The notes below the pieces were generated by a model. The model was given only the letters and a program-made list of their open reading frames with translations. It did no database searches and was not told where the DNA came from. A stretch of DNA of 64,000 nucleotides from assembly GCF_016865485.1 (NCBI RefSeq), contig NZ_AP024452.1, positions 5,168,501-5,232,500 of the forward strand, read 5' to 3'. Made by a program: the position numbers and the translations under genes. Shown piece after piece: positions 9,480 through 18,307 of this stretch; positions within the stretch are counted from its first letter, which is position 1, and each line of letters starts with the position of its first letter. Source of the stretch: Luteitalea sp. TBR-22 (lineage in GTDB: Bacteria > Acidobacteriota > Vicinamibacteria > Vicinamibacterales > Vicinamibacteraceae).

Positions 9480-12397
9480 TGCGGCGTGGCGACGCGCAGG
9501 GCGCGGCAGTGGCGCGCCACGGTGGCGCGGAGCACGTCGACGCTGATCGGTTTGGTCAGCGTCGCGGCGACGCCTGCGCGCTCGACCGAACCGAGGAACT
9601 GCCCGCCGAACACCCCGGAGATCGCCACCACGGGCACGGTGGGCAACACCGCGCGGATGGCCTGGATGGTCTGCGTGCCGTCCTGCCGTGGCATGAACAG
9701 GTCGATGATCACCAGGTCGACGAGCGCGCCACCTCGGATCAGCTCCATGCACTCGAGGCCGTCGCCCGCCAGCAGCACGCCGTAGCGATCGCCCAGCGCG
9801 TCGGCGAAGAGCCGCCGCACGTCCGGGTCGTCATCGACCACCAGCACGGTGGGGCGGGGCGCTGCCGGACCGAGCGCCTCGCGCACGGAGGCCACCAGAC
9901 GCTCCGGCGTGAAGGGCTTGGGCAGGTAGTGCACGTCCGCCCCCAGGATGTGGTTCGGCCCGAGCACGTCGTCCGGGTAGCCGGACATGTAGATCGTGCG
10001 CATCGACGGTCGGGCCGCCGTGAGGCGTTGCGCCAGGGCGTGCCCGTGCATCCCGGGCATGATCACGTCGGTCAACAGCAGGTCGATCCGGCCTTCGTGG
10101 CGCTCGGCCACCTTCATCGCCTCGTCGCCGCTGGCGGCCGGCAGCACGGTGTAGCCCCACGCCCTGAGCGCCGCCACCGTCACCTCGCGCACGTCGCGCT
10201 GGTCCTCCACGACGAGAATGGTCTCGGTGCCGCGGGCGATCGGCGCGGGCCTGGCGTCGGCCGGTCCGCTGGACGCGCCGGCGGGGGTGGCGGGCGGCAG
10301 GTACACGCGGAAGCTGGTCCCGGCGCCGGGCTCGCTCTGGACGTCGATGAAGCCGCCACTCTGCCGGACGATACCGTAGACGGTCGACAGCCCGAGGCCC
10401 GTCCCGCGTCCCAGCTCCTTGGTGGTGAAGAACGGCTCGAAGATCCGGTGGCGTGTCGCCGCGTCCATGCCCTCACCCGTGTCCGAGACGGTCACGCACA
10501 GGTAGCGGCCGGCAGCGATCTCGGGTCGGCTCGCGGACGCCGGGACGTCCTCCTCGCTCGTCTCGATGACCAGCGCCCCGCCGCGCGGCATCGCGTCGCG
10601 CGCGTTGACCACCAGGTTCATGAACACCTGGTGCAGGTGCCCCGGATCGACGAAGACGCGATCGTCGGTGGCGAGGACGCGTGTGGTGAGCTTGACGGCT
10701 TCGCTGAGCACGCCCCGCGCGAGCGGCTCGATCTCGCGCACCGCGTCGGCCAGCGACACCACGGAGGGCTGGCTGGCATGCTTGCGGCTGAACGTGAGCA
10801 ACTGGCGGGTGATGCCGCCGGCGCGCTCGCCGGCCTGCCGGATCGCCTCCAGCCCCTGGCGGCAGGGATCGTCGGCCGCCATGCGGCCGAGCAGCAGGTC
10901 GCTGTAGCCGTTGACCACGGTCAGCACGTTGTTGAAGTCGTGCGCCACGCCGCCGGCCAGGCGGCCGACGGTCTCGAGCTTCTGCGACTGCAGGAACTGG
11001 TCCTCGAGCGCCTTGCGCTCGGTGATGTCGGTCAGCGTGCCCACCAGGCGCACATGGCCGAACTGCGCGTCGGCGGCAACGGCGCGTGCCCGCCCCAGCA
11101 CCCAGACGAAGCCGCCGGCCTTGCGCCGGACGCGGAACTCCACCGACAGCAGCGCCGAGGAGGCCGACCCGAGGAGTTCCTGGATGCGGGCGACGACGAG
11201 CGAGCGGTCCGCCTCGTGGATCAGGTCGGGCCACGCCTCGGCTGCCGACGCGAGTGCGTCGCGTTCGTACCCGAGCAGCTGCGCGACCCTGGGACTGATG
11301 TGCGTCTCGCCGGTCGCCGTGTCGTAGTCCCAGTAGCCTTCGTTCATGGCGTCGAGCACCCGCTCGATGCGCTCCCGGTGCGCGACGCTGTCGAGGGCGA
11401 ACGACAGGCTGGCGGCCAGTTCCTCGGCCAGCTGGAGCTCCTCGGAGTCGAAGAACTCCGGCTCCTCGGCGTAGAACGACAACACGCCGACGGTGCGGCC
11501 CTCGCGACGCAGCGGCAGTGCGATCGACGAGGACAGGTGGAAGGTCGAGGCCGCCTGGCGCCATGGCTCCATGCGCGGATCGCGCTGGATGTCCTGGCAG
11601 ATCACCGACGTGCCGGTCCGCAGGCAGGTGCCAGCCGGCCCATGACCGAGCGGCTCGTCGGTCGACTTGATCGAGACGTGATCGAGATACCCGGCGCCGG
11701 GGCCGGCGCTGGCCACGGTCTGCAGCACTCCGGACACCGCGTCGGCAATCGCCACCGATGCGATTCGGAAGCGCCCGTGCTCGGCGGCCACCTCGCAGAT
11801 GCGCTGGCAGAGCGCCACCTCGTCGGCCGGGTGCGCCAGCACGCGACCACAGTGACTCAGGAGGGCGTGCAGGCGATCGAGCCTGATCACCCGCGCCTCG
11901 GCCTGCCGTCGCGCCGTCAGGTCACTGATGATGCCGTGGAAGTACCGCCGTCCGCTCAGCCGAATCACGCGGACGTTCACTTCAACGGCGAACTGCCGCC
12001 CATCCCTGTGGCGATGGACCGTCTCGAACCGGGCGCGGCCGTCCTGCTGCAACAGGGCCCAGGTCTCGAGGAACTGGTCGATGGTGTGGGGCGCCCTGAG
12101 GTCGCGGATGTTGAGACGCAGCAGCTCCTCGCGACTGTAGCCGTACAACTCCGTGGCGCGGTCGTTCACCTGGACGACGCCACCGTGCTCGTCGAGGACC
12201 AGCATGACGTCGTGGGCCATGCCCAACAGCCCGTCGTAGTGCTGCAGGAGCAGCTCGAGATCCAGATCCCCGGCCCGGCGACCACCCGGCTGCCACAGGC
12301 GGCGCCACCACGCGGCCACGGCAGCGCCCAGGACGATGGCTGACGCCACCTCACCGGCGGCCGCACCGGTGCCCAGCTCGAACTGCAACCCCATCAT
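9476..12397 (-). CDS. Hybrid sensor histidine kinase (PAS-GAF-PAS-HisKA-HATPase-REC-REC)
   Basis: The 973-residue protein has a weak N-terminal membrane helix (~15-33), a PAS domain (VMLVLDEHGGVVQVN), a GAF domain (~190-330), a second PAS/PAC (~330-465), and a HisKA core with H486 in GGVAHDFNNVL. The HATPase_c domain has NLVVNARDAM, DTGEGMD and GRGTGLGLS. Two receivers follow, with D777 (LLTDVIMPGMHG) and D899 (VIIDLFMPRQDG). Kinase and receiver residues all look intact, in contrast to the degenerate paralogue encoded upstream in the operon. A phosphorelay with the stand-alone receiver and the NarX-like kinase is likely. Start and stop both sit in ATGA overlaps. Confidence 0.94.
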   Translation of the reverse strand: MMGLQFELGTGAAAGEVASAIVLGAAVAAWWRRLWQPGGRRAGDLDLELLLQHYDGLLGMAHDVMLVLDEHGGVVQVNDRATELYGYSREELLRLNIRDLRAPHTIDQFLETWALLQQDGRARFETVHRHRDGRQFAVEVNVRVIRLSGRRYFHGIISDLTARRQAEARVIRLDRLHALLSHCGRVLAHPADEVALCQRICEVAAEHGRFRIASVAIADAVSGVLQTVASAGPGAGYLDHVSIKSTDEPLGHGPAGTCLRTGTSVICQDIQRDPRMEPWRQAASTFHLSSSIALPLRREGRTVGVLSFYAEEPEFFDSEELQLAEELAASLSFALDSVAHRERIERVLDAMNEGYWDYDTATGETHISPRVAQLLGYERDALASAAEAWPDLIHEADRSLVVARIQELLGSASSALLSVEFRVRRKAGGFVWVLGRARAVAADAQFGHVRLVGTLTDITERKALEDQFLQSQKLETVGRLAGGVAHDFNNVLTVVNGYSDLLLGRMAADDPCRQGLEAIRQAGERAGGITRQLLTFSRKHASQPSVVSLADAVREIEPLARGVLSEAVKLTTRVLATDDRVFVDPGHLHQVFMNLVVNARDAMPRGGALVIETSEEDVPASASRPEIAAGRYLCVTVSDTGEGMDAATRHRIFEPFFTTKELGRGTGLGLSTVYGIVRQSGGFIDVQSEPGAGTSFRVYLPPATPAGASSGPADARPAPIARGTETILVVEDQRDVREVTVAALRAWGYTVLPAASGDEAMKVAERHEGRIDLLLTDVIMPGMHGHALAQRLTAARPSMRTIYMSGYPDDVLGPNHILGADVHYLPKPFTPERLVASVREALGPAAPRPTVLVVDDDPDVRRLFADALGDRYGVLLAGDGLECMELIRGGALVDLVIIDLFMPRQDGTQTIQAIRAVLPTVPVVAISGVFGGQFLGSVERAGVAATLTKPISVDVLRATVARHCRALRVATPQ

Positions 12398-12831
12398 CGG
12401 TCGAGGTTAGCAGAACCGCGGCTCAGCCTCGCCTCCGCCAGGGCTGAGCGCAGGGTATCGGTCGTGACTGGCTTGGCCAGCGTCGCGTCGGCGCCGAGCA
12501 GGTGCGCGATCTCGAGGTAGGGGCCGACGTCGTAGCCCGACATGGCGACAATGCGAGGGCAATCGACGCGAGTGCGCAGCGCCCGAATGGTCTCGAGGCC
12601 CTCCCGCTCGGGCATCACGATGTCGGTCAGCACCAGCGCGATGTCCCTGCAACAGTCGACCATGGCGAGCGCCTCGTCGCCGTTGGCGGCCAACCGCACC
12701 TGGAAACCGTCCGCACGCAGCAGGCTCGAAAGGGTGTCGCGCACGCCCGGATCGTCGTCGACGACGAGAATCACGGCCCCGGGAGGAGAGCCGGCGCCGG
12801 CAAGGTCGGCGCGAGCCGGTTCGCTGGTCAT
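12394..12831 (-). CDS. Single-domain response regulator (REC)
   Basis: The 145-residue protein is essentially one receiver domain: acidic pocket ILVVDDDPGVRD, phospho-acceptor D70 in LVLTDIVMPERE, and switch Lys in LAKPVTTD. There is no output domain. It probably shuttles phosphate inside the operon's phosphorelay or modulates the kinases by binding. I chose the ATG at 12831 because it overlaps the stop of the upstream gene as ATGA and lies shortly before the receiver. The 3' end overlaps the hybrid-kinase start in the same way. Confidence 0.92.
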   Translation of the reverse strand: MTSEPARADLAGAGSPPGAVILVVDDDPGVRDTLSSLLRADGFQVRLAANGDEALAMVDCCRDIALVLTDIVMPEREGLETIRALRTRVDCPRIVAMSGYDVGPYLEIAHLLGADATLAKPVTTDTLRSALAEARLSRGSANLDR

Positions 12832-14261
12832 GGCGTCGCCGCCCGCACGCAGGCGACCAGGCCCGACGCCGCGGCGGCGCCGAGCGCCGGCCATCGCCAC
12901 CCGCGGCGCACCGGCATCGGCTCGTCGGCGCGTCCGTCGGTGCGAGCCGCGGCCCGGGTGCGCGGTGTCCCCGCTGCCTTGTCGACGCAGGACGACGAAT
13001 CGTTCCAGCCCTCCTCGATGGAGGCCGGCGGCAACTCCGCGGGCAGGTAGATGGCGATCGAGACGCCCTGTCCGGCCGCGGGCTCGACGGCGATCCACCC
13101 GCCGCTCTGGTGGACGAGTCCCAGCACGCCCGCCATGTCGAGCTGTGCGTCTTCCGACGGCACCACGAGCGGGAACGGCTCGAACAGGCGAAGGCGCGTA
13201 TCGTCGGGCACCTGCCCGGTGTCCACCATCCGCACGCACACCTGTCGTCCGGTGGCGCCGCCCTCGTGTCGGCTGGCCAGGTCGGCGTCGACATCGGTCA
13301 TGGAGGTCTCGAGGTGCAGGGCGCCGCCGTCGGGCATGTGCGCGCGGGCGCGCGTCGCCAGCGCCACGAAGGCCCGCTCGAACTGCGCCACGTCGATGCT
13401 GACGCGCGCCAGGCCCGGGGCCAGCGTCAGCGTCACGCCGACCCGCGGACCGAGCAGGCCGTGCAGCTTCGGCAGCAGCCGCCCGACCAGTTCGTTCAGG
13501 TCGGTGCTGCTCGGCCGGAGCAACTGCCGGCGACCGAAGGCCAGCAGTCGTTGGGTGAGCCCCGCCGACTCCTGCGCCGTGCGCGTGATGGCGCGCAGTG
13601 GCCCGGCGACCCGCTCGTCGTCGCCACAGGTGATCAGCACCAGTTCGGCGTGCCCGATGATGGCCTGCAGGCGGTTGTTGAACTCGTGGGCGATGCCGCC
13701 GGCGAGCTTGCCGATGGCTTCGACCTGCCGGGCGCGCTCCTCGGCCACCCGGCGCGCCTCCCGCGCCGCCCGCTGCCTGGTGACGTCGACCACCGTGACG
13801 AGCCGCGCCGGCTCGCCGTCCCACTCCACCGCCGTCGACACGCAGCCGATCCACAGTTGCCGCCCATCGCGGCGCACTCCCCGGCACTCGTACTGCCGCA
13901 AGGGGCCGACAAGGTGCGGATCGCGCAGATGCGCGAGCGTCGCGGCACGATCGTCGGGGGCGACCAACCCCCAGGCATCGATCCCGCGCAGTTGCTCAGG
14001 ATCGCCGTAGCCGGCCAGGTCGGCCACCGCCTGGTTGGCCAGGCGGATCACCCCGTCGACGTGGATCAGCACGCCGATGCTCGATCCGTCGATCAGGCCA
14101 CGGTAGCGCGCGTCGCGGGCGAAGGCCTGGCACTCGCAGTCGCGCTGCTCCATCACCAGCCGCAGGGCCTCGAAGAACCCGAGCACGTCGGGAGGGCCCG
14201 CCGGCTCCCCTGGCGTCCTCGCGCTGCCCTCCACGTGAGCGTCGCCGCCGTCTGCGTTCAC
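12828..14261 (-). CDS. PAS-HisKA protein with degenerate ATPase domain (probable pseudokinase)
   Basis: First gene of the five-gene signalling operon, 477 residues from the GTG at 14261. A PAS domain (SIGVLIHVDGVIRLANQAV) is followed by an intact HisKA box, H192 in GGIAHEFNNRLQAI. The ATPase domain has lost its key motifs: the N-box is ALATRARAHM where the downstream kinase has NLVVNARDAM, G1 is DTGQVP instead of DTGEGMD, and the GTGLGL G2 box is replaced by LDMAGVLGLV. A hydrophobic Ala-rich stretch lies near the C-terminus. It probably binds or is phosphorylated by the hybrid kinase and does not hydrolyse ATP. The frame is open to 14444; the GTG keeps the palindrome at 14298-14314 intergenic. 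The start is uncertain. Confidence 0.82.
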   Translation of the reverse strand: MNADGGDAHVEGSARTPGEPAGPPDVLGFFEALRLVMEQRDCECQAFARDARYRGLIDGSSIGVLIHVDGVIRLANQAVADLAGYGDPEQLRGIDAWGLVAPDDRAATLAHLRDPHLVGPLRQYECRGVRRDGRQLWIGCVSTAVEWDGEPARLVTVVDVTRQRAAREARRVAEERARQVEAIGKLAGGIAHEFNNRLQAIIGHAELVLITCGDDERVAGPLRAITRTAQESAGLTQRLLAFGRRQLLRPSSTDLNELVGRLLPKLHGLLGPRVGVTLTLAPGLARVSIDVAQFERAFVALATRARAHMPDGGALHLETSMTDVDADLASRHEGGATGRQVCVRMVDTGQVPDDTRLRLFEPFPLVVPSEDAQLDMAGVLGLVHQSGGWIAVEPAAGQGVSIAIYLPAELPPASIEEGWNDSSSCVDKAAGTPRTRAAARTDGRADEPMPVRRGWRWPALGAAAASGLVACVRAATP

Positions 14262-14297
14262 GGCGATGAGTATCGGCGGAACGCGCGACGGCGACAG

Positions 14298-14314
14298 CTC
14301 GGGAAATTCCCGAG
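14298..14314. promoter_or_regulatory. Perfect operator palindrome CTCGGGAAATTCCCGAG
   Basis: A perfect 8-1-8 inverted repeat lies between the divergent signalling operon and the first chemotaxis unit. The same sequence, differing only in the central base and one bp longer on each side, lies upstream of the second chemotaxis unit (18378-18396). A degenerate copy (15 of 19 positions) lies at 14349-14367, next to the promoter. It is most likely the binding site of a dimeric regulator shared by both units; the regulator is unidentified. Confidence 0.65.
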
Positions 14315-14348
14315 GCCTGCGGTCCATGCGCGTCAGGTCAGGCGTACC

Positions 14349-14405
14349 CCTACGGAACTTCCTGAGGGCCCGGGACCTCAAGCGGCCCACCGGGACCGCC
14401 GATGT
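14349..14405 (+). promoter_or_regulatory. Sigma-28-like promoter with adjacent degenerate operator
   Basis: TCAAG (14378-14382) and GCCGATGT (14398-14405) resemble the FliA/sigma-28 elements TAAAG and GCCGATAA, with start-to-start distance 20. A nearly identical block precedes the MCP gene at 18551, where the distance is exactly the canonical 19. The two blocks align from GGAAYTTCCYGAGG through the -35. The downstream gene begins 84 bp after the -10. The -10 match and the conservation between two chemotaxis promoters are the main support. Confidence 0.62.
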
Positions 14406-14489
14406 CCCCAACGCCACGGCATGCTGCCGCGGTCCGCGGGGCACGGCGTTGCACCGCGCCCCTTCCCTTCATCACGGAGTCCGCACACG

Positions 14490-15428
14490 GTGACCGTCAA
14501 CCCCTTGAGCCTGGAAGTCGCCGCACACCTGGCGATCATCCCCAGGCTCAACGAGCAGCTCGCCGAGACGTCGCGCCAGGTCGAGTCGGCCGTCCTCGAC
14601 ATCTGCGCCAACTTCAGCGGCATCGCCGACAAGGCCCGACGCGGCGTCGAGGCGACCATCGCCATCGTCGACAGCACCGACGGACACGACGGCTTCACGG
14701 TGCTGCTCGACCGCATGCAGGACACCGTCGCTGCCGCCGACGCTCGACTCGCGGCGACGGCCGCCCGGTCGCTGCGGGCGATCGAACGGCTGCAACAGGT
14801 GGAGCAGTCACTGCGCGGCGTGCACAAGACCCTCGATCACATCGAGGAACTCGCGGCCGGCCTGCGGTTGCTGGCCATCAACGCCAAGATCGAAGCGGTG
14901 CGATCGGGCGAGCGCGGTTCCGGCTTCGCGGTCGTCGCCGACGAGATGCAGCGCGCCGGCAAGGAGTCGCGGGAACTCGCCGAGCACATCCGCGAGGGCG
15001 TGGCGCAGATGACCGGCGAGGCCGCCGAGCTCTCGACCCTGCTTCGCGAAGGCGCGCAAGAGGATCTCGCCAGCATCGAGCAATCGCGCGAGGCGTTCGC
15101 GATCGCCAGCGAGGCGATGGCCCGCAACCACGCCATGCTCCGCGACAGCATCCGCGAAGGCACCGACCTCAGTCGCGCCCTGGCGGAAGACGTTTCGGCA
15201 GCCATCGTCGGCCTCCAGTTCCAGGACCGGGTGAATCAGCGGTTGCTGCACGTCAGCGAGGCGCTCACGCACATGCGCGACACGCTCGGCCAGGCACTGC
15301 CCGCCGGCGACGACGACGCGGCGCGGCAGCGCCTGGCGGAAGTCGAGGCGCGCCTCGAGCGCAGTTACACGATGTGGGAGGAGCGCGCCGACGGGGCGCC
15401 CGACTCCGGCGACATCGAACTCTTCTGA
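14490..15428 (+). CDS. Soluble MCP-like protein with CheZ-like motif
   Basis: The 312-residue, wholly cytoplasmic, coiled-coil protein has no membrane helix or ligand domain. Residues ~125-158 (LRLLAINAKIEAVRSGERGSGFAVVADEM) resemble an MCP signalling tip but deviate from the strict consensus. Downstream, LQFQDRVNQRLLHV contains D246 and Q250 in the D-x3-Q arrangement of the CheZ phosphatase motif (FQDLTGQ in E. coli). It may therefore be a receptor-like scaffold that also dephosphorylates the CheY encoded two genes downstream. The GTG start at 14490 has GGAG 11 nt upstream. The C-terminal SGDIELF is a short acidic-aromatic tail. It is the first gene of the unit with STAS, CheY and CheA. Confidence 0.82.
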   Translation: MTVNPLSLEVAAHLAIIPRLNEQLAETSRQVESAVLDICANFSGIADKARRGVEATIAIVDSTDGHDGFTVLLDRMQDTVAAADARLAATAARSLRAIERLQQVEQSLRGVHKTLDHIEELAAGLRLLAINAKIEAVRSGERGSGFAVVADEMQRAGKESRELAEHIREGVAQMTGEAAELSTLLREGAQEDLASIEQSREAFAIASEAMARNHAMLRDSIREGTDLSRALAEDVSAAIVGLQFQDRVNQRLLHVSEALTHMRDTLGQALPAGDDDAARQRLAEVEARLERSYTMWEERADGAPDSGDIELF

Positions 15429-15437
15429 AGACGACCC

Positions 15438-15770
15438 ATGACCGACACCGACATGACGATGGCGCACCAGAGCGTCTGGGCGCCGACCGGCACCCTGACG
15501 ATCGACACCGTCGCGGACCACTGGGGTGACCTGTGCCCGCGGCTGGCCGAGGACGTGCGCGCCGACCTCTCCGCAGTCACCCGCGTCGACACCGCCGGCG
15601 TGCAGCTCCTGATCGCGGCACGACGCGTCGCCCGCGAGGCCGGCCGCCACTTCCACGTCCATGCCGCGACGCTGCCTGGCGGCGCCGCGGCCCTGCTCGG
15701 CATCACCAGCGACGTCGTCGTCGTGACGACCGCAACGACTCCGGCCCCGCGCGCCGGCGAGAAAGGCTGA
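15438..15770 (+). CDS. STAS-domain protein (anti-sigma-antagonist-like)
   Basis: The 110-residue protein is a single STAS domain with the signature DLSAVTRVDTAGVQLLIAARR. T52 sits where SpoIIAA-type proteins have the regulatory phospho-Ser. No partner anti-sigma kinase is nearby. The gene lies between a receptor-like protein and CheY, so it probably works as a small docking or switch module in this chemotaxis-type pathway, not in classical partner switching. Spacing to the upstream gene is 9 bp and to cheY 4 bp, consistent with one operon. Confidence 0.87.
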   Translation: MTDTDMTMAHQSVWAPTGTLTIDTVADHWGDLCPRLAEDVRADLSAVTRVDTAGVQLLIAARRVAREAGRHFHVHAATLPGGAAALLGITSDVVVVTTATTPAPRAGEKG

Positions 15771-15774
15771 ACCA

Positions 15775-16140
15775 GTGCCCAGGACTGCACTCGTCGTCGA
15801 CGACTCCGCCTCGATGCGCCAGATGGTCTCCTTCACCCTGCAACAACGCGGGTTCTCGATCCGCGAGGGGGGCAACGGCAGGGAAGGCCTGCAAGTACTC
15901 GGCACCGATCGCGTGGACCTCGTGATCACCGACCTGAACATGCCCGAGATGGACGGACTCACGTTCATCCGCGAGTTGCGCACGCGGGCCAACGCGAAGT
16001 TCACGCCCGTGCTGATGCTGACCACCGAGTCGCAAGACGGCAAGAAGGCCGAGGGCAAGGCGGCGGGGGCCACCGGCTGGATCGTCAAGCCGTTCAACCC
16101 CGAGAAGCTGCTGGCCGTGGTCGACAAGCTCGTGCCCTGA
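15775..16140 (+). CDS. cheY: CheY-like response regulator
   Basis: The 121-residue single receiver has DD pocket VVDDSASMRQM, phospho-acceptor D53 in VITDLNMPEMDG, TTES at the conserved Thr/Ser site and IVKPF with the switch Lys. It is the likely phospho-output of the CheA encoded next. It starts with GTG at 15775, 4 bp after the STAS stop. The adjacent MCP/CheZ-like protein is a candidate phosphatase for it. Confidence 0.95.
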   Translation: MPRTALVVDDSASMRQMVSFTLQQRGFSIREGGNGREGLQVLGTDRVDLVITDLNMPEMDGLTFIRELRTRANAKFTPVLMLTTESQDGKKAEGKAAGATGWIVKPFNPEKLLAVVDKLVP

Positions 16141-16168
16141 CGTACGCGTGGCGGCCACTGGCCCAATC

Positions 16169-16221
16169 CCCGACTCCCGACTCCCGACTCCCCACTCCCG
16201 ACTCCCGACTCCCGATTCCCG
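16169..16221. repeat. Heptanucleotide tandem array CCCGACT x7
   Basis: Seven consecutive 7-bp units of CCCGACT (16169-16217, two units with one substitution) plus a 4-base remnant lie in the cheY-cheA gap. If cheA started at the upstream GTG (16148) the array would be translated as Pro/Ser-rich sequence; I consider it non-coding. It belongs to a set of heptamer arrays in this window. Confidence 0.9.
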
Positions 16222-16231
16222 CACCGCCGTC

Positions 16232-18307
16232 ATGTCCATCGACCTGTCCCGCTTCAAGGACACCTACTTCGAGGAGGCCACCGAGCACGTGGCCGCCATG
16301 GAGGCCGCACTGCTCGGCCTCGCTGACGGTGGCGCCGACCGCGAAGTCCTCGACGCCATCTTCCGGGCCGCCCACTCCATCAAGGGCGGCAGCGGCGTGT
16401 TCGGGCTGACGGCCGTCGGCGAGTTCACGCACGTCCTCGAGAACGTGCTCGACCGGTTGCGTGAGGGCCGCCTGCCGTGCACTCGCGATCTCGCCGACCT
16501 GCTGCTGCAGGCCAACGACGTGTTGCGTGGACTGCTGGCGTCGGCGCGGACCGGTGACCCGGAGCCGGGCGAGCGCGCCGCGGTCGAGCGTTCGCTCGAG
16601 CAGGTGCTCCTCGGTGCGACCGCTTCCGAGGCGACCGCCGAGGTGACCGGCGTCGCGCAGGCGCTCGCGACGGCCAGTCCGGAAACGGCAGGCACGGGCG
16701 CCGGCGCACGCTGGCGGGTGGAGTTCAGGCCGTGCGCCGACATCTTCAGGCAGGGCCTGGACCCCCTGGTGCTGTTGCGCGATCTGGCCAGTCAGGGTCG
16801 CATCGTCGCCGTGCAGCTGCACGACGCGGCCATCCCGGAGGCCTCGGCCTTCGACCCCGAGACGTGCTACGTCGGCTGGACGTTCCACATCGAGACGCCC
16901 CGCGGCGCCGACGCCCTGCGCGACGTGTTCCTGTTTGCCGAGGACGGCGCGCAGCTGGTGATCGAACGGTGCGACCCGCCGTCGGCCACACGCACGCCCG
17001 ACCCCGATCCCGCATGCGGCGCCACGCCCGGCAGCACGGCAGCCGACCCACCCCACGAGGCCCGGCAACGTCGAGGCGGGGACCGGCGCGTCGGTGCGGA
17101 ACGCCGCGCCGGCACCGAGAACGCCTCCATCCGCGTCGCCACCGAGAAGGTAGACCGCCTGATCGATCTCGTCGGCGAGGTGGTGATCTCGCAGTCGATG
17201 GTGGCCACGCTCATCGACACGTTCACGGCCGACTCGCTGTCGGCACTCCGCGACGCCATCGGCGTCCTGGCGCGCAACACGCGCGAGCTGCAGGAGCGCA
17301 TCATGGGCATCCGCATGATGCCGGTGGGCGGCGTGTTCGCACGCTTCCCGCGCGTGGTGCACGACATCTCGGGCGCCCTCGGCAAGCAGATCCAGGTGGT
17401 GTTCGAGGGCGAGGACACCGAGCTCGACAAGGGCGTGGTCGAGGCCATCGGCGACCCGCTCACCCACATGGTGCGCAACGCGGCCGATCACGGCATCGAA
17501 CTGCCGGCCGACCGCGTCGCTGCGGGCAAGCCTGCGCACGGCACGATTCGCCTCAGCGCCTTCACGCGCGGCGGCAACGTCGTGATCGAGGTCGCCGACG
17601 ACGGCAAGGGGCTCGACACGGCACGCATCCGTGCCAAGGCCGTCACCCAGGGCCTGATCCACGAGCACGAGGTGCTGACCGAGGAGCAAATCCAGGCGCT
17701 GATCTTCGCGCCTGGGTTCTCGACCGCCGAGCAGGTCAGCAGCCTGTCGGGTCGCGGCGTCGGGATGGACGTGGTGCGCCGCAACGTGCAGGCGATCAAC
17801 GGCACGGTCGCCGTCGAGAGCCGCAAGGGCGCCGGCTCGGTCTGTCGCATCACGCTGCCGCTGACGCTGGCGATCCTCGACGGGCAGTCCCTCACGGTCG
17901 GCGACACGCACTACGTGCTGCCGATCACCTCGATCGTCGAGTCGCTGCGACCGCGTCCGCAGGACGTGCAGGCGATCGTCGGGCGCGGCGAGGTCGTCCT
18001 CGTCCGCGGCGAGGCGATGCCACTCGTGCGGCTGCACCGGCTGTTCGGTGTCGCGACCGACCGCACCGACCCGAGCACCGGCATCGTCGTGCTCGTGGAA
18101 CACGACGGCCAGCGGGTGGCGCTGCTCGGCGAGGAGTTGCTCGGCCAGCAGCAGGTCGTCGTCAAGAGCCTCGACACCCACTACCGACGGACCGATGGCG
18201 TCATGGGCGCGACGATCATGGGCGATGGCAGCGTCGCGCTGATCCTCGACGTCCCCGGCCTGCTGCGACTCGCCAGCCATCGCTCCCGGGACCGCGACGC
18301 CGCGTGA
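16232..18307 (+). CDS. cheA: Chemotaxis histidine kinase CheA
   Basis: The 691-residue CheA has a P1 phosphotransfer domain (H48 in RAAHSIKGGSGVFGL) and a P2-like region around 150-235 (WRVEFRPCADIFRQG). The dimerisation domain begins near 299 (IRVATEKVDRLIDLVGEVV). The ATPase domain has HMVRNAADHGIE, DDGKGLD and SGRGVGMDVVRR, followed by a C-terminal CheW-like P5 domain. All catalytic motifs are intact. The ATG at 16232 gives the usual CheA N-terminus. An in-frame GTG at 16148 would add 28 residues translated through the heptamer array. It should phosphorylate CheY at 15775. No CheR or CheB gene is in the window. Confidence 0.95.
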   Translation: MSIDLSRFKDTYFEEATEHVAAMEAALLGLADGGADREVLDAIFRAAHSIKGGSGVFGLTAVGEFTHVLENVLDRLREGRLPCTRDLADLLLQANDVLRGLLASARTGDPEPGERAAVERSLEQVLLGATASEATAEVTGVAQALATASPETAGTGAGARWRVEFRPCADIFRQGLDPLVLLRDLASQGRIVAVQLHDAAIPEASAFDPETCYVGWTFHIETPRGADALRDVFLFAEDGAQLVIERCDPPSATRTPDPDPACGATPGSTAADPPHEARQRRGGDRRVGAERRAGTENASIRVATEKVDRLIDLVGEVVISQSMVATLIDTFTADSLSALRDAIGVLARNTRELQERIMGIRMMPVGGVFARFPRVVHDISGALGKQIQVVFEGEDTELDKGVVEAIGDPLTHMVRNAADHGIELPADRVAAGKPAHGTIRLSAFTRGGNVVIEVADDGKGLDTARIRAKAVTQGLIHEHEVLTEEQIQALIFAPGFSTAEQVSSLSGRGVGMDVVRRNVQAINGTVAVESRKGAGSVCRITLPLTLAILDGQSLTVGDTHYVLPITSIVESLRPRPQDVQAIVGRGEVVLVRGEAMPLVRLHRLFGVATDRTDPSTGIVVLVEHDGQRVALLGEELLGQQQVVVKSLDTHYRRTDGVMGATIMGDGSVALILDVPGLLRLASHRSRDRDAA

